Positions 18,978 through 28,291 of a stretch of 64,000 nt of DNA are shown piece after piece; the first letter of the stretch is position 1, and the number at the start of each line of letters is the position of its first letter. The position numbers and the translations under genes were made by a program. Below the pieces are notes generated by a model, which did not search any database, was not told the origin of the DNA, and worked only from the letters and a program-made list of their open reading frames with translations. The DNA comes from Brucepastera parasyntrophica (GTDB taxonomy: Bacteria; Spirochaetota; Spirochaetia; Treponematales; Treponemataceae), in NCBI RefSeq assembly GCF_022376835.1, contig NZ_CP084606.1, forward strand, positions 2,906,739 to 2,970,738. Reading direction: 5' to 3'.

Positions 18978-19646
18978 ATGACAGATGAAAGACTGGGGAA
19001 AATACTTAACGCTTCAAGCCGCCTTTTTATAAAACCGGGATATGCGCAGACCCAGGTGAGTCATATTGTCAGGGCATGCGGGATTTCTGTCGGCTCCCTT
19101 TATGATCTTTTTTCAGGGAAAAAAGCCATTCTCGGCTTTGTATTAAAATGCGTATTGGACCCGGAATATATAAACAGCGATTTTTCCTTTCCGATTTCCG
19201 ATGACCTGTTTACCGGCCTCGACAAAGAAATAAAAGATTTTTTCAGGGAGAAAAACCGTATCTTTGCCCGGCCGCTCAAGTCAATGGCGAAAAACTATCC
19301 TTTCAGGCAAATGCTTACCGACGCGTTTGATATGATTCATCAGTACGGAGCCGGCCTGATGATTCTGGAAAACAATCCGTCAGTTTTCCGGGACCTTTTT
19401 AATACCTATAAAGATTACAGACATACTTTTTTTGGCCTCATGCGCCAATATATTGATATATATATTGAGCGCAGGCATATCAGGAAAACAGCGTCCCCTG
19501 ATCTCTGTGTTTTATTTATTGTGGAAGCAATGACCTGGTGGGGTATTGATATAAAATACACTTCATTTGAACCGCGGGATGATATTCCTGATGAACTTGC
19601 GAAATCATTTTGCCTTGAATCCCTGATTCGGGCCTATAAAATGTAG
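18978..19646 (+). CDS. TetR/AcrR-family transcriptional regulator
   Basis: 222 residues; SD is GAAGGAAG. The N-terminal helix-turn-helix reads ILNASSRLFIKPGYAQTQVS then GISVGSLYDLFSGKKAILG, the usual TetR pattern (F…G…T.V..I…….GVS.G.LY..F..K). The rest is a helical ligand domain with no recognised ligand. Matching palindromes lie before this gene and before the next (19688-19706), so it most likely represses itself and the acyltransferase. Confidence 0.92.
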   Translation: MTDERLGKILNASSRLFIKPGYAQTQVSHIVRACGISVGSLYDLFSGKKAILGFVLKCVLDPEYINSDFSFPISDDLFTGLDKEIKDFFREKNRIFARPLKSMAKNYPFRQMLTDAFDMIHQYGAGLMILENNPSVFRDLFNTYKDYRHTFFGLMRQYIDIYIERRHIRKTASPDLCVLFIVEAMTWWGIDIKYTSFEPRDDIPDELAKSFCLESLIRAYKM

Positions 19647-19687
19647 CTGATGTTCATGAGCCGGATGATCGAAACCCGACAATAAAA

Positions 19688-19706
19688 CGAATGAATGATT
19701 CGTTCG
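19688..19706. promoter_or_regulatory. second TetR operator, before the acyltransferase gene
   Basis: CGAATGAATGATTCGTTCG matches the reverse complement of the first operator at 18 of 19 positions. It sits inside a wider imperfect palindrome with AATAAAA/TTTTATT flanks (19681-19713). The acyltransferase start is 55 bases downstream. Confidence 0.85.
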
Positions 19707-19760
19707 TTTTATTCGAAAAAGAAACTATATACAGAAAACTGAAAGTGGAGGTACATATCA

Positions 19761-20964
19761 ATGCAAATACAGGAAAACAAACAAAGGGAATATTATCTTG
19801 ACTGGCTTCGTGTTATTGCTGTCGCCCTTCTGGTCCCCCACCACAGCGCCATTACTTTTTCACATATAGGCGACGCCTATGTATATACCCTGAAGCGGAC
19901 CGGTCATTGTTTTTTTTCATTCAGTCGCTTTTTTTCAATCTCTGGTTTATGCGTATACTTTTTTTTGTATCAGGAATATCCACATGGTATGCGCTGCGAA
20001 AGCGTACAAACAGGGAATATCTTATTGAACGGTGCAAAAAACTGCTGGTTCCGGCCCTGTTCGGAATTCTGTTCCTTTGTCCGCCGTCAGCCTACCTGCT
20101 TGCCCGCAATACGTACGGATACAGCGGCTCTCTGTTTTCCTTCTATCCTGAGTTTTTTCTAGGTTTTGGAAAGTATCTGGGCTGGGGGCATTTCTGGTTT
20201 CTGGCATACCTTTTTGTATATTCACTTGTTCTTGTTTTGCTTCGTGTCATTTTAAAAGATAAGATGCAGATTTTTTCCACAATAGGCGCTTTCCTGGCAA
20301 GGGGCAGAAATATCATTATCCCGTGGCAGTTTTTATTATCTTTGAAATGCTGTTCCGTCCGTTTTTTCCCGGATTTCAGAATCTTTACGCCGACTGGGCA
20401 AATCTCACCGTGTATTTCAGCTTTTTTATTCTCGGTTATATTATTGCGGAGAACGGCAGCATTGTGAACGCAATATGGCGAAACCGTGCGTTTTTTCTAA
20501 CAGCGGCCTGCCTTGCCGCCCCGGCTTTTATCTTTTTCAGCTATGCCGGCGAATCTATGGATATCTTTATGTCATTATACAGTTCGGATGAATATGTGTA
20601 TGAACTCGTTCTGGCTTTTTTCAGGGGAACAGCGGAATACTCGCTGGTGATGTTTTTTACAGGCCTGGCCTCGAAATATCTCAATTTTTCGAATTCCTTT
20701 CTCAACTATGCGTCAAAAAGATCTTTCGGGCTGTATATGTTTCATTATCTTATTCTGAGCCTGATTATGTATTATCTGATACGGCTTCCGGTGAATCAGT
20801 ATATCCTTTATGCCGCGGCGATTATTCTTTCATATACAGCTTATCTTATCCTGTTTGAACTTGTCCTGAGCAGAATCCCCGGCCTCCGCTTTATCTGCGG
20901 GATCAGGAAAAACAAAAAAAAGGATAAGCCGCAGTCAGCGGAGGAAAAGAATCCCAGGAAATAA
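19761..20964 (+). pseudogene. acyltransferase 3 family membrane protein, frame broken twice
   Basis: Three frames in series make one protein. The first is YYLDWLRVIAVALLVPHHSA, the standard start of the OafA/NodX family. The second is FFFIQSLFFNLWFMRILFFV, followed by STWYALRKRT and FGKYLGWGHFWFLAYLFVYS. The third runs from VAVFIIFEML through NLTVYFSFFILGYIIAENG to YASKRSFGLYMFHYLILSLI. Adding one base near 19885 and one at the CCC of 20330-20332 gives exactly 401 residues, the family length, with about ten membrane helices. It would move an acyl group onto an envelope sugar or lipid. TetR control is likely. Whether the lesions are real is open. Confidence 0.8.
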
Positions 20965-21018
20965 GCATAACTATTCCGGACGGCTGTTTTTTAGATTAAT
21001 TTCAGTCAAGTTCTTCTG

Positions 21019-21045
21019 TTGACATAAATATAATTATTATAGTAT
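21019..21045 (+). promoter_or_regulatory. promoter of the DUF3793-flavodoxin operon
   Basis: TTGACA (21019-21024) and TAGTAT (21040-21045) with a short 15-base spacer. A perfect palindrome begins one base later, so a bound repressor would block the start point. Confidence 0.55.
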
Positions 21046-21046
21046 T

Positions 21047-21139
21047 CTCAATAAGTTAGAAGCGGCTAACTTATTGAGTTCAAGACCATGCCCCTTTAAA
21101 TTCTAATTTTTTTTACAATATAAGTTAGCAAATGCTAAC
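21047..21139. promoter_or_regulatory. two repressor-type palindromes before DUF3793/flavodoxin
   Basis: Site 1 (21047-21078) has perfect 13-bp arms CTCAATAAGTTAG/CTAACTTATTGAG around AAGCGG. Site 2 (21124-21139) is GTTAGC-AAAT-GCTAAC. Both share a GTTAG…CTAAC core, which resembles operators of DtxR/IdeR-type metal repressors. Since flavodoxin commonly replaces ferredoxin when iron is short, iron control is a reasonable inference, but the regulator is not in this window. Confidence 0.7.
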
Positions 21140-21152
21140 ACAAGGAACTGCA

Positions 21153-21701
21153 ATGATCAGTCATGCTGAAAAAACTGTTGCCCGGCACTGCGGCCCGGTA
21201 CTGCTGAAAAAAAAACCTGCTTCCCTGTTTTCACTGCCTCCGGCAGCGGCGGAGGAATTTATTCTTGTATCAGAACAGGAACGCCGGGACATTGCCGCGG
21301 AAATATTTGTCAGATATCCGGAACGCATTCTGGTTTTTTATTACAATCCATCTCTGCTTTCGGCCTCGCTCCGGGACCCTGTCGTTTCAGCAGCCCTTGA
21401 AACACTCGGATATCCTGTAAAAGAGGAACTGAAAGAAGTGCTGTCTTTTTTGCGGAACAGAATATGCCATGAAGAATCCTTTCCCCATGAGATCGGTTTT
21501 TTTCTCGGGTATCCCAGGGAAGATGTTGAAGGTTTTATGAAGTACCGGGGCTATAATTATAAATGCAGGGGCCAGTGGAAGGTCTACGGTGATGTCGGAA
21601 AAGCGGAAAGCCTGTTCAGGGAATTCCGTGAATGCGGCAATGCGCTGTCCAAGTTTATTGAAAACGGGGGCAGTCTGCATCAGTTTATTAGTTTTCAATA
21701 A
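21153..21701 (+). CDS. DUF3793 family protein
   Basis: 182 residues from the ATG at 21153 after AAGGAA; an ATG at 21132 lies inside the second palindrome and is unlikely. Family features are the start HCGPVLLKKKPASLFSL, the central RNRICHEESFPHEIGFFLGYP and the closing YKCRGQWKVYGDV. DUF3793 genes are often found beside flavodoxin genes, as here (66 bases before the flavodoxin ATG). The biochemical role is unknown; a link to iron-sparing redox metabolism is inferred from context. Confidence 0.85.
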   Translation: MISHAEKTVARHCGPVLLKKKPASLFSLPPAAAEEFILVSEQERRDIAAEIFVRYPERILVFYYNPSLLSASLRDPVVSAALETLGYPVKEELKEVLSFLRNRICHEESFPHEIGFFLGYPREDVEGFMKYRGYNYKCRGQWKVYGDVGKAESLFREFRECGNALSKFIENGGSLHQFISFQ

Positions 21702-21767
21702 GAACCGTTTTCCCCGGAAAATGTGAAAACGGTTTACATCATTATATTTACGTCCGGAGGTGAAAAT

Positions 21768-22187
21768 ATGGACAAGACTGCGATTATATACTGGAGCGGA
21801 ACAGGCAATACCGAATCTATGGCGCGGTTTATTGAAACCAGCCTGAAAGAAAAAGGAGGCGAGGCCTTATTGTTTGAGGTATCCTCGGCAGGATCTCTTG
21901 ATCTGAATGAATACGGGAAACTGCTTTTTGGCTGTCCGTCTATGGGCGATGAAGTTCTTGAAGAGAGTGAGTTCGAGCCGTACTTCGCTTCAGTTGAATC
22001 TTCTCTTGCGGGAAAAAAAGTAGGCCTTTTCGGGTCCTATGGCTGGGGCGACGGGCAGTGGATGCGCGACTGGACTGACCGGGTAAAGAAGGACGGCGCA
22101 ATTCCTTTTGAGGAGGGGCTTATCGTGAATGATGCCCCATCCGGAGAGGAATGCAAAGACTTTGGCCGCAGATTCGCGGATTTTTAA
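21768..22187 (+). CDS. flavodoxin
   Basis: 139 residues from the ATG at 21768 after GGAGGTG. The FMN phosphate loop is YWSGTGNTESMARFI (residues 7-21). LLFGCPSMGDEVLEESEFEP and KKVGLFGSYGWGDGQWMRDW are the two flavin-stacking loops of short-chain flavodoxins. It carries single electrons in the cytoplasm. It probably shares the promoter and palindromes upstream of the DUF3793 gene. Confidence 0.95.
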   Translation: MDKTAIIYWSGTGNTESMARFIETSLKEKGGEALLFEVSSAGSLDLNEYGKLLFGCPSMGDEVLEESEFEPYFASVESSLAGKKVGLFGSYGWGDGQWMRDWTDRVKKDGAIPFEEGLIVNDAPSGEECKDFGRRFADF

Positions 22188-22226
22188 GTATATAGTCTTT
22201 TAATTCAAATTATCTGACTATATACT
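22187..22226. repeat. hairpin after flavodoxin, possible partial copy of the repeat family
   Basis: AGTATATAGTC and GACTATATACT are perfect 11-bp arms; the interior read in reverse (AGTCAGATAATTTGAATT) closely matches the outer hairpin of repeat copy A. It starts on the stop codon of flavodoxin and may act as its terminator. Confidence 0.55.
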
Positions 22227-22417
22227 TCTGTTATTATGTAAAATATGAATCCGTAAGGCATGGAAAGAGTCCGCTTTCCGTGCCCGCGGTATTTTCCGGG
22301 CTAGGACTTCTGTCACTGTAATACCGGGCGTTTTTCTGCAATCGTGATTTAAGGTTTCCCCAAACTCTCTTTTCCAAATACACAAGCCGTGTTACCATGA
22401 AAAGTGGGGGGCGTTCC

Positions 22418-23889
22418 ATGTCCATGTATGATGTTGAAGGATTCGCCGAGATGGCCGTCCGGTTTATAGACCAGTGTAATATTCAGGATACGGAAAAACT
22501 GGATCTTATTTACAATACTTACCGGTTTCATGATTCATGGGATACTTCATTCACCCTCATGAGGGTTTTCCCCATTCTCCTGAAATATAACTATCTCTAT
22601 CTTTTTGATCCGAAGAGCATCCTGACTTTAAAGCCTATCCTGATTTTTTCAGACAATTGGCGGAATCAAAAAATGCCTGGATTCATGATGATCCGTCAAA
22701 AGATTGCGCAGAGGCCAATCCGGTCAATTCCTTTTGGATTGATAAGGTATATGATTCTGAGACAGAGACATCCGCTCCTCTGAACAAGCTGGCCTGCCGG
22801 GCGGGCGGCCGGGTGTGGAATTATTTCTGCGGCACGGAAAACGCTCCGGCTGACCGGGAACCTGCGGATATGTTTTGCCGTCTGGCCGAGCTTGCCGCCG
22901 CGGCGGAAAATGCCGACATGCAGGCAGAACTATTCTATATTGTCAGCTACGTTCTGTATGATATAGGAGAAAAGAAACGGCCCTTGCTGGAAACGCTTAA
23001 GAGCTTTCTTCTCCGGGACAGCACTTATGGGGCCTTTTCAGGATCAGGCCTGGCCTATCGTATGGGCGGGCCTGAGGACTTTGCCTCAATACTGGAAGAT
23101 ACAGGGGATGGCAGCGGCATCTTTCAGGAATGGTTTGGCCCCTATTACGCCTGGCTTGAAGAAGTCCGGAAAAGCAGGGCGAAGGCTGACGCCGCGCTTG
23201 AGAATTACACGGCGGAAATAAAAACTATACTGGCACCTCTCAGCCGGGGAGAGCTGGATGAAGCTTTTGCCCAGTACCGCCGGCTTATGGATACTGAACA
23301 GGAAATCTTTACCGGTTCCCTTCCCGTGATATTCCTTCAGCTGGTTCCCTACAATACCTTCAGTCCCGAAGTCAGAGAAAAGCTCCTGACATATAATATA
23401 CGGGAAAACACGGATACCGTTATCAGGGAATACCTTTCCGAATACCGGGAATGGGACGTCAGAAAGGATGATCCGGAATTTCTTGCCGATAAAAGCCGCC
23501 GCTGGCTTAACAGCACGGCTCCGTATTACGCGGATTTTTATATCAGCCAGGGACTGATTCTGGCGCCGGAACATAACCGGCTCCGGCTATACCGGGCATA
23601 CAGTATTATTTTTTACAGTGTCCGGGAATCTGAAGGCTCTCTTTCCGGAAAAGTCCGGAATGACATCCGGGAGCAGCTTCCTGTCCTGGAAAAACTCCTG
23701 GGTGTTTTTCCAGGACAGGAAGCCTTTGTCCGCTATACTCTGGGGTCCGGCTTGTACCTGCTGGGAGAAATAGACGCTGCCCGCCGGGAAATAAACCGGG
23801 CCGCTGAACTGGACCCGACGCTCCGCCCTGCCCGGGACGAACTTTTCAGTGATATTCCTTCGGACGGCTGTCCTGATAACAAAGCTTGA
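22418..23889 (+). CDS. TPR-like protein of unknown function, frame broken near 22612
   Basis: The first part starts at the ATG at 22418 after GGGGGG and reads MSMYDVEGFAEMAVRFIDQC. After LLKYNYLYLFDP the frame is lost. With one added base in CCGAAGAGC (about 22611-22616) it continues KEHPDFKAYPDFFRQLAESK into the long second frame, giving 490 residues. The C-terminus has a tetratricopeptide-like helix pair (GSGLYLLGEIDAARREINRA, then AELDP). The body is helical, acidic and without a signal peptide. The family is not recognised. The isolated second part would start near 22657 without a ribosome site. Confidence 0.6.
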
Positions 23890-24089
23890 TATTTATACCG
23901 GACGCCGGCATATATCTGTTTTTTTCATGGTGTATGTGTACCCGAATCTGCACTATACACCAATTTTTGCCTTTTTGTGTGTATCCTCCCGGCTGTATAT
24001 GACATTGTAATCCGCTAACCGGGCGGCGAAGCATATACGGACCTGTCAGGCGAAGTACAATTTTATTTCAATAATTATATACAATTAAT

Positions 24090-24553
24090 CTAATCAACTG
24101 GACACTCCATTGTTATCATTTGTTCTTCCATTCCGTTTTTTTCATAAAATATTTTACCTGTATTATTTTCAGGAATTACTGATAATCTTATATATTTTGT
24201 ATTATGTTCTTTTGCCCATTGTTTTGATTTTTCAAATAATTTAGTGCCGTATCCTTTATTTCTATATTTCCTTGTTATTATGAAATCCTGAATATAGGTA
24301 TATTTACATGGAATTAACAGACTTAATCCTTTAATTTCTTTTCAATACATAGTGAAAATCCTATAATTTTATCTTCAACAATTAGAAGCAAAAAATCAGA
24401 TTTAATATCATTTATAATACCATAAAAATATTCATCAGTTCTTCCACTCCGTTGAAAATGTTCAGGCTGCGTTTCTATTGCATCTGTATCAAGTTCATAA
24501 AATAATTCATTCATTTTATTAATATCATTTATAGTTGCATATCGAAATTCCAT
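24090..24553 (-). pseudogene. GNAT N-acetyltransferase (AT-rich), frame broken
   Basis: From the ATG at 24553 after TGAGGA the product reads FRYATINDINKMNELFYELD and on to IGFSLCIEK, then leaves frame. Adding one A in the run at 24339-24342 restores GLSLLIPCKYTYIQDFIITR, RKYRNKGYGTKLFEKSKQWA and NNTGKIFYEKNGM, for 154 residues with the acetyl-CoA loop RNKGYG. Its base composition is clearly more AT-rich than the genes outside 24-27.2 kb, suggesting transfer. Substrate unknown. Confidence 0.75.
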
Positions 24554-24653
24554 GTATTTCCTCAATTATTTTTCAACCAACTCAAAATTGTATTTTGCTT
24601 AACGTCCTCGGATATACGCTGGTATATACCGTTTGCACATTTGCAGATAATAC

Positions 24654-25757
24654 TTATTTTCTTAATGAATCCGGCATCTCATTATCAAGCCATATTTCAA
24701 TATCCCGGCTGATAGGTAGTATTGAGTCATCCAAAGGTATTCGGATTCCCTGGCATCCGCCCTGGCAGGGTTCATTGCGCAGCTTCCTGTCACAGCCATA
24801 TCCCCGGATAATCTTATCCCGTAAAGGCAAAGGGAATGTTTTAATAATATCCATATATTTGTCTGTTTTTTTAGATCTTACAACCAAACAATAACCATAT
24901 TTCATGGATAGAGAAAACTCCCATACCCTTTGCTGGTATATATCCCGGGTTGATAAGGTCCGCCTGCTGTTCTTTATATATGAATACGCAAAATGCACTG
25001 CGTCATCATTGATGGTTATGCAGGTCATTCCCATATCTGTATAGCGCCGGTGTAATTCCAGGGCGAACTTTTGAAGTTTTTCAGGTAAGGGATATAGAAA
25101 ATCTTTTAACATATCAAGTATGTCCGTATCTTCCGCTTTCAGTACCCTGTAGTCGCACCGGAAAAGATTATCAGCGTTATTATAAAATCTCACCCACAGT
25201 TCTTTAGCTGAAACCGACAGGGCTATTAACCCCGTCAGCAGGATGGGATTGTCCGGATACGATATTTCTGCCGGCTGTACTTCCGAAATAGTACGCGTCC
25301 TAGCTTCCAAATCAATGCCGGTAAAAACAAAACCGCAGAGAGCTAAAAAGCGCAGACATTCAGTCTGCCTGGACGCGGAGATTTTAGGCTTTGGGTCAGT
25401 AAATGATGGTATTTCAGTTATCAATAATGAACCGTCGTTTTCAGCCGGTTTGCCATAATAGCCTATGTCAATTAACAGGTGATTAACATCATGTAAAAAA
25501 GGATAGTTTGCCGGATTTTTTGTTTTTTGCGGTTTGGCGTACAAGTGTCCGTCCGAGATTAAGCGGTCGCAGAATACATATAGGAAATCCCTGAACGCAA
25601 TAACGCCGTTTCGTATTTTTTCTTCGCCTGCAATGGTTTTAAACATGGGTTTCAGCGAATACGTCCCGGGTATGTTTGCGGGTATCAGATTTTTAATGTA
25701 TCGGGCGTATTCACTGATTGGTTTTTGCATTGCTATCTCGCCGTGATCTGCGCTCAT
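24654..25757 (-). CDS. hypothetical protein, 367 residues
   Basis: Start taken at the ATG at 25757 after AAAAGGGGCG; the frame is open 23 codons further with no ribosome site. No domain is recognised. Visible features are a basic central part with EFSLSMKYGYCLVVRSKK, a Cys/Gly cluster NEPCQGGCQGIRIPLDDSI near the end, and no signal peptide or membrane helix. It lies in the AT-rich accessory block between a GNAT gene and a pentapeptide-repeat gene. Confidence 0.65.
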   Translation of the reverse strand: MSADHGEIAMQKPISEYARYIKNLIPANIPGTYSLKPMFKTIAGEEKIRNGVIAFRDFLYVFCDRLISDGHLYAKPQKTKNPANYPFLHDVNHLLIDIGYYGKPAENDGSLLITEIPSFTDPKPKISASRQTECLRFLALCGFVFTGIDLEARTRTISEVQPAEISYPDNPILLTGLIALSVSAKELWVRFYNNADNLFRCDYRVLKAEDTDILDMLKDFLYPLPEKLQKFALELHRRYTDMGMTCITINDDAVHFAYSYIKNSRRTLSTRDIYQQRVWEFSLSMKYGYCLVVRSKKTDKYMDIIKTFPLPLRDKIIRGYGCDRKLRNEPCQGGCQGIRIPLDDSILPISRDIEIWLDNEMPDSLRK

Positions 25758-25852
25758 TTTTACGCCCCTTTTGGTTATTATTATATCACAATACGAAAGC
25801 AGAAATAGATTTTTCCGGACATCCATTAATTTATATTATTTTCTAACTTTTA

Positions 25853-26503
25853 TTATACAATTTCAATATCAAAAACTTTAACAAGCTCAAGCGCTTGTTG
25901 AGAATTAATTTTTGAGCCTTTTAATTCAAAAAAATCAGCCGATATTTTTATACCATCTATTATACAATCAGAAAGGTCAATCCCTCTCAATGAGGTTTTA
26001 AAAAAGTCTGTTCCAATGAACGTTACTTTCTTTAGTTGTAACTTTTTAATCTTTGATTCTGAAAAATAACTTTCATTGAATTTGCAATTGTCAAAAACAC
26101 AATTGGTAAAAGCCGAATTCGCAAAGTTGCTATAATCAAAAATGCTGTTTGTAATTTTTGTTTCCTTTATTAAACTATCAATAAACTGTGCTCCAGCTGC
26201 ATTGCTTTCGGCTATTTTTACTTTTTTCCAGAATGTTTTAGAAAAATTTGATAAAGAAATATTACAATTTTCAAAATCAACATCATAAAATCGTGACCGG
26301 GAAAAGTCACATTTTTTGAGATCGCATTTAATGAATTGTACATTTTCAAATTCAATACCTGAAGCATCAACTTCAGAAAGTTCTTCATTTTCAAATGCTA
26401 TGTTGTTAATACAATAATCATTTTCGATTGCCTTTTCAATATAAGTCTTTAACATGCTTCCGTTACTTGTTTCAAAATCCGATAGCGTCTGCTTCTTGTC
26501 CAT
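25853..26503 (-). CDS. pentapeptide-repeat protein
   Basis: 216 residues. From about residue 45 a regular A(D/N)LxX-type five-residue periodicity is seen (DASGIEFENVQFIKCDLKKC, then DFSRSRFYDVDFENCNISLS, and SNFANSAFTNCVFDNCKFNE), which predicts a right-handed quadrilateral beta-helix. Strongly AT-rich with many Asn/Lys/Ile, unlike the flanking core genes. Some such proteins mimic DNA and protect gyrase; nothing here proves that. Confidence 0.85.
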   Translation of the reverse strand: MDKKQTLSDFETSNGSMLKTYIEKAIENDYCINNIAFENEELSEVDASGIEFENVQFIKCDLKKCDFSRSRFYDVDFENCNISLSNFSKTFWKKVKIAESNAAGAQFIDSLIKETKITNSIFDYSNFANSAFTNCVFDNCKFNESYFSESKIKKLQLKKVTFIGTDFFKTSLRGIDLSDCIIDGIKISADFFELKGSKINSQQALELVKVFDIEIV

Positions 26504-26658
26504 GATTTACACTTTACATATTTTATAATATTTTGCAATCAATTCAGACACAATTGCATATAAAGTGATGCGGTTTTGTGATGTTGTCCGAACAAAGTGA
26601 GAGCTGAAGAAATTTTTTCTCTAAATATCCACTATAATCCGATTTTAAAATTATTATT

Positions 26659-27048
26659 TTAATAAACTTCTATATTTTCTATTTGTATAGAACCATCATC
26701 AAACTCGATAATCAACTCTTGCTTTTCAAAATCAATGGAAATATCAGTATAATTATTTATTTCCTGTCCATATTCATTAAATTTGTTTTCAATATAGAAA
26801 TCATAAATTAGATTTCCTGAAATAATATAGTTATTTTCATCAATAATGCATTCATTAAGAAAGATATTAACAAAATATGCTTTTTCATGAAATCCTGTTG
26901 CTTCTACGCCAATATAATAGACATCATTATTGTAAGTAACTTCCTTATGAAGTTTAATATAATCAAGTGAAAAGCCTTCCTCTCCTCCCAATGAAAATAC
27001 TGGGGCAGAAAATATCAAAATAAATATTATATACAGTATGTTTTTCAA
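26659..27048 (-). CDS. small secreted hypothetical protein
   Basis: 129 residues; SD is AGGTAAAAC. The signal peptide MKNILYIIFILIFSAPVFS is followed by an acidic, tyrosine-rich beta-type domain (DNNVYYIGVEATG-like, NYTDISIDFEKQELIIEFDD). It is AT-rich like its neighbour. No family is recognised. Confidence 0.6.
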   Translation of the reverse strand: MKNILYIIFILIFSAPVFSLGGEEGFSLDYIKLHKEVTYNNDVYYIGVEATGFHEKAYFVNIFLNECIIDENNYIISGNLIYDFYIENKFNEYGQEINNYTDISIDFEKQELIIEFDDGSIQIENIEVY

Positions 27049-27212
27049 GTTTTACCTCCGTATCATTTGTTTTATATCAATTTAAAAACACCCTTAACCA
27101 ACATGGTCCGCCGACCGGAAGTCCGGGCACGTGTACGATCATAGAATAAAGGTTCGATAACATGTCGCCTGACGTCCGCGGATACACGCTGGTTTTTGCC
27201 GGGAAAAAATAT

Positions 27213-28259
27213 CTACAACGAAAATGACGCCTTTATAACGGGACCGTGATGAAACAGATAGGGTATAGTCGAGGGAATCATATCGCTTGATGTTTCCGCC
27301 GCCCCTGTTATTTCGGCAACCATTCTTCCCGAGAAATTATAACCTGCGCCGAGCCCGATACGCACCGGTCCGATATTTTTATGCCACATAATACCAAGCG
27401 TAATATCATACTGGATCGCAAGGGTAAAATAATATTTCTGGCTTTTGAGCGAGAGTCCCGGATTCGCTGCCTTCAGGCGTCTGATCCCTTCGCTGCTGTA
27501 TTCCAGGGTCCCGGCGGAAAAGGTATCCTGGGTGAAAATCCAGAACCCGAAACCTTCCTTGTTTACATTGAGCATTTCAATGTTAAAGGTGTCCCAGCCG
27601 AAGGCAAAGCCGTAGCTTTTGAAGTCAGCTTCGGGGTCATATACCATATTCGCTATAATAACGTTTCCATACCGGTTTCGTGTCAGGCTCTGAATTTCCA
27701 GGGGAAGGGAATATCCGGTGTAAGAAATGCCGAGATACATTTCCGGTTTGTATAAATAAAGAAGTTCCACGCTCCGGTATTTCGTGTCAACCCGTGCCGA
27801 AGCCGGCTGTCCGGCAACTGCGGGACCGTTCTAGGTGGCGGTCCCGGTAATTTTTCCGCCGGACACCCTGAGCATGAAATTTTTGAATCCCAAAAAGCCG
27901 ATCAGTTTGTCCAGCTTGCCCACAATATTATTGTCAACGTCAGCGCTGACTCCGAGCTGAAAACCGGATTTATGCCAGAACCCTCCTTCATATGTCGTAA
28001 AGGCATTCGGGTCGAGGTCAAAATTAAGTCCCCCGCTATAGCCGGTCGGTCTTACAAACTGTCCCGATCCCCAAAAGGCTGCGGGCATCAGGGTTATGCC
28101 CACAAGCCCCCTGAATGACGGCGTTTTTGGTTTTTTCTGAGAAGTTTCAGTTGTCCGGATTTCTTCCTGCTTCAGTGTTTCATCATCAGGTTCTGCCGCA
28201 GTCAACTGAAACCCGATCAGGATCATGAAAAAAAGGACAAGCAATTTTCCTGTTTTCAT
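27213..28259 (-). pseudogene. outer-membrane beta-barrel protein interrupted by an in-frame TAG
   Basis: The ATG at 28259 follows GGAGGA and starts the signal peptide MKTGKLLVLFFMILIGFQLT (cut after AA). Barrel strands follow (FRGLVGITLMPAAFWGSGQF, SGGLNFDLDP, FQLGVSADV). After GKITGTAT comes TAG at 27833-27831. The same frame then stays open for another 205 codons with further barrel strands (YLGISYTGYSLPLEIQ, SYGFAFGWDTFNIEML, PVRIGLGAGYNFSGRM) and ends in HGPVIKASFSL. Restored by a W at the TAG it is 348 residues. This is a substitution, not an indel, so it differs from the other broken genes. Confidence 0.75.
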
Positions 28260-28291
28260 GCTATCCTCCGAATATCTTACGTTTTGCCTTA

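Noticed and set aside
24000-24060. Complete integron attC site at the left end of the AT-rich block
   Set aside because: The expected RYYYAAC and GTTRRRY boxes with complementary inner arms could not be paired convincingly, so only a loose resemblance is reported.
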